DNA of 64,000 nucleotides from Mesotaenium endlicherianum (lineage: Eukaryota > Streptophyta > Zygnematophyceae > Zygnematales > Mesotaeniaceae), in assembly GCA_009602735.1 (NCBI GenBank), contig WELA01009603.1, positions 48,812-112,811 on the forward strand, given 5' to 3'. The notes under the pieces were generated by a model. The model made no database searches, was not told where the DNA came from, and saw only the letters and a list, made by a program, of their open reading frames with translations. A program made the position numbers and the translations under genes. Of the stretch, positions 56,190 to 64,000 are shown in pieces (within the stretch, counting starts at the first letter, position 1; the number at the start of each line of letters is the position of its first letter).

Positions 56190-58149
56190 TAGAAACTCCA
56201 TCCACCTTGCTTGTCTTGGTGTCAACGTTGGCTGCGTCATAAACTTCTCCAAGATCTTGTGGTCGGTCTGTATGAACACCTTCCGGCCGTCCACATTACA
56301 TCGCCAAATCCTCAAAGCCTGGATAATAGCCAACATCTCTCGCTCGTGTGCTGCATAGTTCTGCTCCGCAGGACTCAACTTTCTGCTCTCATATGCCACA
56401 GGCTGCAATTCTTTGCCCTGGTCCTGGAGAAGAATGGCTCCCACTGCAAAATTTGATGCGTCCGTGATGATGGTGAAAGGAAGCTCTGGACTGGCAATTG
56501 CCAACACAGATACCTGTGTTAACAGCTCTTTAATCTTCTCAAAGGCTTGCTGCTCCTTGTCACCCCATAGCCACTTCTCCTGCTTCTTCAACATGTCCGT
56601 GAGCGGTGCACACACCTTGGCAAATCCTTCAATGAAACGTTGATGATAATTCGCCATGCCGAGGAAATTCCTGAGTTGATGAATATCAACAGGAACCGGC
56701 CAATCTCCGACTGCTTGCACCTTCTTCTGCTCCACTATATGTCCCAGAAACTCGACCTCCTTGAGACAGAAGTTGCACTTGCTCATCTTCCCATATAACT
56801 TCTGATCTCTCAAGACCTCCAACACCTTCCTCAGATCCTCCACATGCTCTTCCAAGGTCTTCGAATAGATTAGGATGTCGTCCAAAAATACCACCACAAA
56901 CTGGTCCAAGTAGGGTCTGAAGATACTATTCATGAGTCCCATGAATGTAGCACGTGCATTAGTCTATTCATAAGGCATAACTGTGAACTCGAACAAACCA
57001 TAGCAAGTCCTGAAAGCAGTCTTCTGAACGTCTCCTTCCGCAATCCGTACCTAGTGATAGCCACTCCTCAAATCGATCTTCGAGATAATACTTCGCCCCG
57101 ACAAGCCTGTCAATCAACTCGTCCACTCGTGCAAGTGGATACCTGTTCTTGATGGTCACCTTGTTGAGAGCCCGGTAGCCGACAAACATCCTCATAGTCC
57201 CATCCCTCTTCTTCACAAATAAGATTGGCGCTGCAAATGGAGACTCGCTGGGTCGGATGAATCCCTTCTCCAACAACTCTGTCAGCTGCTTCTTCAACTC
57301 ATCCAACTCTGCAAACGATTGTCGATAGGCGGGTCTCATTGGTGGCTTGCTCCCTGGTTCCAACTCGATCTTGTGCTCCATAGCTCTCTGTGGAGGTAAT
57401 CCTGCAGGTAGCTCCTCAGGAAATACGCACTTGAACTCCTCCAACAGCACCTTAATTTGGGCAGGCATCTCAGCACGCTCCTTCTCTTGAGCAGTTGGGC
57501 TCTGCTCCTTCTGAGCAAGGGGATCAGACACCACTACTTGCTCCTCCGACGATGTACATTCGCCCAGGCTGTTAGGATGCACGCTTGCTCCATTTGATGA
57601 CCTGGCCAGGGCCACCGAAACAAGGTACATCGCCTCCACGTGCTTCGCCCTGCATAGCTTCTTAACTTGCAGGCTCGACAGAAGACAGTTACTTGTGGTC
57701 GTATCTACCTCCACCCGTTTCGCTGTCTCCATTCGACCATCACGCCCTTGGACTTTCACTTGTCCTGTGCTCCAGTGCATTTGAGGGTTGGCTTTTCTCA
57801 GCCATGGTCGGCCGAATATCACCTCATGGTGACCTAACTCTGCCTGCTCCATAACTTCAATACTCTGGTGCCCCGCTACTTCCACGTGAATAGCTTCCGT
57901 AGGTGCACCACACTTGAGTTTCTGCCCATTCGCCAAAATTGCCTCCTTAGGTTCACAATGCTTCTGCACAGGGATTCGCCACTTTTTCACCAGCTTCTTG
58001 TGCACAAAGTTTGCACTTGCGCCACTGTCGACCATACACTTCGCCTTGTTACCGTCGACCACTCCTTCCACGATGATAGGCTTGTCAACGTCTCGTCCTT
58101 TGCTTCTCGGCAGGCTCCTGGGGATATCCTCCTTGTGAGTTCTCGTCTT
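56190..58149 (-). pseudogene. R2 protease, RT and RNase H
   Basis: The protease [20 protein letters not shown] lies at 58040-57980. A linker follows with [20 protein letters not shown] (57780). RT runs from 57400 to 56830 ([40 protein letters not shown] at 56910). RNase H (FAVGAILLQDQGKELQPVAY; YLPGKINPADALSRR) ends near 56120. Long frames remain. Confidence 0.9.
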
Positions 58150-59224
58150 CACGCCAGTAGACACCCCAGAACGACTTACTGGCGTCCTCCTTTTTCCTGC
58201 TGTTGAGGTTGCTTCGCCTTCACATGACAGTCTCGAGCCAGATGTCCAAGCTTGCCGCAACTATAGCAGGGTCCTCTCGGCTTGAAATTCTGCTGCTTGC
58301 GCTGGTACTGCACAAGTCCCAACTCCATGGGTACTGGACCTTGAACACTCGTGCTTGGCGCTTGAGATCCAAAGTGTCGATACCCTCCAAAGTTGTGGCT
58401 GCCTCACTGCCTCTGACTATACTCCACAGCGTCGACCCTTGTTACCAATGCCATCATTTCTCCAAGACTGGTAGGGTCCTTGAGCGCCACTTCCTTGGCC
58501 ACAGTTGGCTTGAGTCCCCTCTTGAACTTGTCCATCATCTCCGACTCGTGCATGGATGGACATTGAAGCACCAGCTCGTTGAAGCGCGATACATACTCTT
58601 GAACGCTTGCTCGGTGACGAAGGCACACCAATAGATCTCGAGCGGTAGCCTCGGGCGCAATAGGTTGAAATTGCCTCTTCAAGCCTTCAAAGAGCTGATC
58701 AACAGTAGCAGGAACTCCAGACAACTGCTCTTCTGGTTCATACCAAGCTCCAGCACTCTTCTGCAGCAAAGTTATGACAAAGGCGACTTGCCTGTCGGGC
58801 GTGAGCGCAGAGTACTCCATAAATTTCTTCACTCCAAAAATCCATTGATGAACAGGCGGCGATCCACGCTCTCCAGTATAAACTTCAGGCTTCGGCGCAC
58901 GCACTCCTGNCGGCGCACACACTCCTGATGCGGGTGGAATAACTGGTTGCACCACTGGGTTAACATGAATCGGTGCCACAACAGGTGCAAGTGCGAACTT
59001 GTCGAAGCGGTGTTCCCCATAACAACTCGCACCATTCTCTGCACCTCCGCGAGCATATTTTGTTGAAACTGGGTGTAGACTTCTCCTCCAATTGCATTCG
59101 CCATTTGCCTTAGCATCGCCTGCATCTCTAGTTGCTCTCTGGTCATCGTTGGTGCTGCCTGCTGCCCCGTGCGCTCAACATGCTCGACATGTTCGCCTCC
59201 TCCAGCTGCCGGCTGCGACTCCAT
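58150..59224 (-). pseudogene. R2 gag
   Basis: Begins MESQPAAGGGEHVEHVERTG at 59224. It has QAMLRQMANAIGGEVYTQFQ, the gag fold (VHQWIFGVKKFMEYSALTPD; QFQPIAPEATARDLLVCLRH; DKFKRGLKPTVAKEVALKDP) and a Cys/His knuckle region near 58270-58220. An undetermined base at 58910 sits inside a small local duplication (GVCAP / GVRAP). Confidence 0.85.
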
Positions 59225-59247
59225 AATATAATATGCAAACTAGCTCT

Positions 59248-59259
59248 GCTCCGATACCA
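59248..59259 (-). other. R2 primer-binding site
   Basis: TGGTATCGGAGC on the minus strand, two bases from the LTR. Confidence 0.9.
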
Positions 59260-59261
59260 GA

Positions 59262-60004
59262 TGAAAGGGGCAGAATGCCCTAGTGGAAGCGTAGTGACTC
59301 ACGAGGAACAAAGCTAGTTGCAATCATACTCAAGAGTGCAGCGGCATATTGCTAAGAAAGCTTAGGAAAATTACTTGACACTTTGAGTGGCAAGAAACTG
59401 CTCACAAATGATGTAGGATGAAAGACCTTGTCATTACAAACCCGTAGAGATTTACAGAAGTGAAGACTAATAAGAAACAAAGAAGTTACGCCTATTTATA
59501 ATTTTTTGCCTAAGTGCTCCTCTCTAGGAGGAAGCTACGGATTTTCCTAAGTGTTCGTCAAATCGTCCCTTCCAGAATATTCGTGAGTAAGCCAGATCAG
59601 TCTAATCTGACGTATTGGGCCGAATTGACGTCCACACACATGCATCGACATTACTTGAATATTCTATCTTAGACGCGCTAGGCTAAACCGAAACTTCTAA
59701 GTAAATTGACCTAGTCGGCACTCCGCGTCAGCCGAACTTACGTGAAGGTTCGAGTTCATCCTAACGGGCCAGATCGCTCGACGCTGTCTGTCAATCCGAC
59801 GGTCGCGCTCACCGCGAATTAAGGACAGTCGTCAACCGACCTCAAAACTAATTAAACTTCAGAAATCCGTAACTCTCTCAATACTTGACCAAAATCGATG
59901 AACTTTATATTAAATGACCACAAAACTGCACTCTACATGAATGTACAATCAAAACATAATTTTATGAAACTCAAAAATGCACTTTATAAACCTATGACCT
60001 TACA
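59262..60004 (-). repeat. R2 5' LTR
   Basis: 743 bp, collinear with 53876-54619. It is followed by GTTGG. Confidence 0.93.
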
Positions 60005-60009
60005 GTTGG

Positions 60010-61403
60010 GTTCTGCTCCTTCTGAGCAAGGGGATCAAACACCACTACATGCTCCTCCGGCGATGTACATTCGCCGAGGCTGTTAGGATTCATGCTTGCT
60101 CCATCTGATGACTTGGCCAGGGCTACCAAAACAAGGTACATCTCTTTCACCTGATTCGTCCTGCACAGCTTCTTAACTTGCAAGCTCGTCAGAAGACAGT
60201 TACTTGTGGTCATATCTACCTCCACCTCTTTCGGTGTCTCTATTCGACCATCACACCCTTGCACCTTCACTTGTCCTGTGCTCCAGTGCACTTGAGGGTT
60301 GGCTTTCCTCAGCCATGGTCGGCCGAATATTACCTCATGGTGACCTAGCTCTGCCTGCTTCATAATTTCAATACTCAGGTGCCCCCCTACTTCCACGTGA
60401 ATAGCTTTCATAGGTGCACTAGACTTCAGTCTCTGCCCATTTGCCAAAATTGCCTCCTTAGGCTCATAAAGCTTCTCCACAGAATTTCGCCACCCTTTCA
60501 CCAGCTTCTTGTGCATCAAATTTGCACTTGTCGATCATGAACTTTGCTTTGTTGAAATCGACTACTCCTTCCACGATGGCTTGTCAACGTCTCGTCTCTT
60601 GCTGCTCGAGAGGCTCCTGGGGATAACCTCCTTGTGAGTTCTCGTCTTCACGCCAGTAGACACCTTAGAACGACTAACTAGCGTCCTCCTTTTTTTGTGC
60701 GGTTGAGGTTGCTTCGCCTTCACGTGGCAGTCTTGAGTTAGATGTTCAAGCTTGCCACAATTATAGCAAGGTCTTTTCGGCTTAAAATTCTTCTGCCTGC
60801 GCTGGTACTGCACAAGTCCCAATTCCATAGGTACTGGACCTTCAATACTCGTGCTTGGCGCTTGAGATCCAAAGTGTCAATATCCTTCTAAGTTGTGGCT
60901 GCCCCAGTGCCTCTGACTATACTCCACAGCGTCAAACCTCGTTGCCAATGCCATCAATTCTCCAAGACAGGTAGGGTCCTTGAGCGCCACTTCCTTGGCC
61001 ACAGTTGGCTTGAGTCCCCTCTTGAACTTGTCCATCATCTTCGACTCGTGCATGGATGTACATAAAAGTACCAGCTCGTTAAAGCATTATACATACTCCT
61101 GAACGCTTCCTCCTTCACGAAGGCGCACCAATAGTTCTCCAACATGAATTGGTGATACAACAGGTGCAGGTGCCGACTCGTCAAAGCGGCATGTCCAACA
61201 ACAACTGGCACCATTCTCTCCACCTTTGCGCGCATATTTTGTTGAAATTGGGCGTAGACTTCTCCTCCAATTGCATTCGCCATTTGCCTTAGCAACCCCT
61301 GCATCTCTTGTTGCTCTCTGGTCATTGTTGGTGCTGCCTGCTGCCTCGCGCGCTCAACATGCTCGACATGTTCGCCTCCTCCAGCTGCCGGCTGCGACTC
61401 CAT
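60010..61403 (-). pseudogene. R1 gag and protease-linker remnant
   Basis: Second part of R1. The linker is at 60010-60470 ([20 protein letters not shown]), with a protease remnant near 60510. A zinc knuckle CYNCGKLEHLTQDC lies near 60770-60730. The gag start is MESQPAAGGGEHVEHVERAR at 61403. Gag is shorter than in R2. Fossil. Confidence 0.85.
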
Positions 61404-61426
61404 AATATAATTTGCAAACTAGCCCA

Positions 61427-61438
61427 CCTTCGATACCA
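61427..61438 (-). other. R1 primer-binding site
   Basis: TGGTATCGAAGG on the minus strand next to the LTR, a diverged tRNA-Met type site. Confidence 0.75.
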
Positions 61439-61440
61439 GA

Positions 61441-62184
61441 TGAAAGGGACTGAGTGCCCTAGTGGAAGCATGGTGACTCACGAGGGAAAGAACTAGGTGC
61501 AATCATACTAGATTGTGCAGCGGCGTTCTACTAAGAAAGCTTAGAAAAATTACTCAACATTGTGAATAGCAAGAAATTGCTTAAAAATGATGTAGGATGG
61601 AAGGCATTGTCATTACTAACCCGTCGAAATTTACAGAAGTGAAAGTTGATCAAAAACAAAGAAGTTATGCCTATTTATAGTTTTCTGCATAAGTGGTCCT
61701 CTCTAGGAAGGTGCTACGGATTTTCCTAAGTGTTTGTCGGATCGTCCTTTCCACGATATTCGTGAGTAGGCCAGATCAGTCTCATCTGACGTGTCGGGTT
61801 GAATTGACGTCCACATACAAGCATCGACATTATTAGAATGTTCTATCTTAGACGCGCTAGGCGAAACCGAAACTTCTAGGTAAATCGACCTGGTCGGCAC
61901 TCCGCGTCAGCCAAACTTACGCGAAGGTTCGAGTTCACTCTAACGGGCCAGATTGCTCGACTCTGTCGATCAATCCGACGGTCGCGCTCACCGCAAATTA
62001 AAAACAGTCGTCAATCGACCTCAAAACTGAATAAACTTCAGAAAATCGTTCCCCTCTCAATACTTGACCAACTTCGATGAACTTTATATTGAAATAACCA
62101 AAACAATGTACTCTATGCATTTATGCAGTCAAAACATACTTTCATGAAACTCAAAAATGCACATTATAAACCTATGACCTTACA
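61441..62184 (-). repeat. R1 5' LTR
   Basis: 744 bp GyB LTR, minus orientation. Beyond its outer end (62185) lies another GyB interior beginning CCTGTGCTTG, at a point inside the integrase coding region, so R1 was inserted in a third GyB copy. Confidence 0.92.
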
Positions 62185-64000
62185 CCTGTGCTTGTAAGCA
62201 CGCTTGATCAGCTCTTCCAATGCCTTCCGAAGATAAGTCTCCGCCATATCCCAAGTCTTCGCCATCTGCTCCATAAACGCTTCTGTAGTAGGAACTCGAG
62301 TCTCCTTGGCCTTCTCCAACAAGATATTCCCTGGATGATATACTTCTCTCCCATGAACCATTGCAAATAGTGATTACTTAGTGGATCCTTGCATGCTGTT
62401 GTTGTAGGCAACCTCCAACTCTGGCAGCTTCTTGTCCCACTGTGAAGGATCTTGCATAGTGAAACTCTTGGGCACCTCTTGCAAGGTTCTGTTAAGCCTC
62501 TCACTCTGCCCATCTGTTTGAGGATGCTAGGAAGTGCTCATACTCAGCTAGGTCCCCATCAAAGTAAACAATGACTGCCAAAAGTTGCTAGTAAACCTGA
62601 ACAAGTTCTAATTCCATGGGTACTGGACCTTCAATACTCGTGCTTGGCGCTTGAGATCCAAAGTGTCAATATCCTCCAAACTTGTGGCTGCCCCATTGCC
62701 TCTGACTATACTCCACAGCGTCAACCCTCGTTGCCAATGCCTTCAATGCTCCAAGACTGGTAGGGTCCTTGAGCGCCACTTCCTTGGCCACTGTTGGCTT
62801 GAGTCCCCTATTGAACTTGTCCATCATCTCCGACTCGTGCATGGATGGACATAGAAGTACCAGCTCGTTGAAGCACTATACATACTCCTGAACGCTTCCT
62901 CGTTCACGAAGGCGCACCAATAGTTCTCAAGTAGTGGCCTTATGTGCAATAGGTTGAAATTGCCTCTTCAAGCCTTCAAATAGCTGATCAATAGTAGCAG
63001 GATCTCCAGACAGCTGCTCCTGTCGCTCATACCAAGCTCCAGCACTCTTCTTCAATAAGGTAATCACAAAGGCGACTTGCCTGTCGGGCGTGAGAGCAGA
63101 ATACTCCATAAACTTTTTCACTCCAAAAATCCATTGATGAACAAGAGGCGATCAACGCTCTTCAGTATACAATTCAGGCCTAAGCGCACGCACTCCCGAT
63201 GCGGGTGGGATAACTGGTTGCACCACTGGATTAACATGAAATGGCAATACAACAGGTGCAGGTGCCGAACTCGTCGATGCGGCATTCCCAACAACAACTT
63301 GCACCATTCTCTCCACCTCCGCGCGCATATTTTGTTGGAATTGGGCGTAGACTTCTCCTCCAATTGCATTCGCCATTTGCCTTAGCATGGCCTGCATCTC
63401 TTGTTCCTCTCTGGTTATTGTTGGTGCTGCCTGTTGCCCCGCGCGCTCAACATGCTCAACAAGCTCGCCTCCTCCAACTGCCGGCTGCGACTCCATACTA
63501 TAATATGCAAAGTAGCTTAGCTCTGATACAAGATGAAAGGGGCAGAGTGCCCTAGTGGAATTGCAGTGATTCACGAGGAAAAGAACTAGTTGCAATTATA
63601 CTAAAGAGTGCAGCGGCATATCACTTGGAAAGCTTAGGAAAAATACTCAACATTTTGAGTAGCAGGAAATTGCTCACAAATGATGTAGGATAAAAGGCCT
63701 TGTCATTACAAACCCGTAGAAATGTACAGAAGTGAAAATTGATAAAAAATTGATGTAGTTATGTCCATTTATAGTTTCTATAACGGTCGCTCGGCCCTAG
63801 GCGGGAGGGCCGCTTAGCAACGAATTTTCCTAAGTGTTTATCAAATCGTCCCTTCCAGAATATTCGTGAGAAAGCCAGATCAATCTCATTTGACGTGTTG
63901 GGCCAATTTGACGTTCACATGCATGCACCAAAATATCTAGAATATACTAACTTAGACGCGGTAGGCTCAACTGAAACGTCTAGGTATATCGACCTAGCTG
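62185..64000 (-). mobile_element. GyB R3, shortened copy at the right edge
   Basis: Minus-strand GyB remnant. It has an integrase part (62185-62600; YGREVYHPGNILLEKAKETR-like), a gag part (62600-63500; MANAIGGEVYAQFQQNMRAE, start MESQPAVGGGELVEHVERAG at about 63495), a primer-binding site (63520-63531) and a 5' LTR from 63534 to the window edge. It lacks much of pol compared with R2 and is broken elsewhere. It continues past 64000. Confidence 0.85.
63534..64000 (-). repeat. R3 5' LTR, cut by window edge
   Basis: The first 467 bp (counted from the inner end) of a GyB LTR. It carries GGGAGGGCCGCTTAGCA at 63803-63819. By comparison, about 280 bp more should lie beyond the window. Confidence 0.9.

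Larger units (their letters stand above)
53876..60004 (-). mobile_element. GyB R2, best-preserved full-length chromovirus
   Basis: Minus-strand GyB with LTRs 53876-54619 (3') and 59262-60004 (5') and GTTGG on both sides (53871-53875 and 60005-60009). The host sequence is another GyB. It has a primer-binding site, gag, protease, RT, RNase H, integrase, chromodomain and polypurine tract, all in order, with long surviving frames (430, 394, 250 and 191 codons). By eye the LTRs differ by about 5%, the lowest in the window, so it is the youngest measurable insertion. It is still broken at about half a dozen points. Confidence 0.94.
51054..61440 (-). mobile_element. Older GyB interior (R1), split by a younger GyB
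   Basis: Minus-strand GyB interior in two parts: 51054-53875 (polypurine tract, chromodomain, integrase, RNase H, RT) and 60010-61440 (protease-linker, gag, primer-binding site). They are split by the GyB at 53876-60004, with GTTGG duplicated. Its 5' LTR is 61441-62184. Its left LTR is the one split by GyA. Gag is shortened compared with other copies. It is broken at several points. Confidence 0.85.

Noticed and set aside
58203-58634. 143-codon plus-strand frame, with similar frames at 9830-10321 and 62651-62854
   Set aside because: It is the antisense shadow of GyB gag; the gag frame has the recognised domains.

Overview
The window reads as intergenic heterochromatin of a land plant. The evidence is Ty3/gypsy chromoviruses whose integrases end in a chromodomain, Ty1/copia elements, primer-binding sites matching the 3' end of initiator tRNA-Met, and intron-containing hAT transposons with BED and DUF659-type domains. 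I cannot name the species. I found no intact host gene, tRNA, rRNA or CRISPR array. Almost the whole window is mobile DNA, inserted layer on layer. Labels used here: GyA and GyB are two chromovirus families; CopC (copies C1 and C2) and CopE are copia families; LtrD is a gypsy-related element with a reduced interior; hAT-1 and hAT-2 are two copies of one hAT family.

Layout, left to right. Bases 1-807 hold the 5' end of a minus-strand GyA copy that runs off the left edge. Bases 1190-4085 are a minus-strand GyA pol fragment, and 4328-4837 is a diverged GyA-type solo LTR. Bases 5320-7848 are part of hAT-2 (tandem repeats plus a broken transposase). The minus-strand copia C1 starts at 7849, inside the hAT-2 transposase. 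C1 carries a GyB composite with three LTRs (8533-15311, flanked by CACAC) and a 352-bp MITE (15897-16248). At 16901 C1 is split by C2, a plus-strand copy of the same family, which runs to 42787. C2 is itself split by hAT-1 (22591-42071), which has matching terminal inverted repeats and an 8-bp target duplication. Inside hAT-1 lie CopE (22732-28222, TCATG on both sides) and LtrD (32743-38130), and LtrD contains a solo GyB LTR (36596-37348).

After C2, C1 resumes at 42793-43588. It is then interrupted by a minus-strand GyB cluster from 43589 to the right edge. In that cluster a nearly full-length GyA (43639-50347) sits inside a GyB LTR. The best-preserved GyB (53876-60004, GTTGG on both sides) sits inside an older GyB. 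Two further GyB LTRs (61441-62184 and 63534 to the edge) bound a shortened remnant.

The deepest chain is hAT-2 > C1 > C2 > hAT-1 > LtrD > GyB solo LTR, six levels. All retroelement copies are fossils broken at several points. LTR comparisons, made by eye on partial alignments, suggest GyB at 53876-60004 is youngest (about 5% difference between LTRs), then GyA at 43639 and CopE (about 8-10%), then C2 (about 12%). LtrD looks more diverged (about 18%), although it lies inside younger layers.

I found no evidence of a new cellular system. The most unusual objects are the 19.5-kb hAT-1 with its retroelement passengers, arrays and G-rich tracts; the three-LTR GyB composite; and LtrD, which lacks recognisable RT and integrase.
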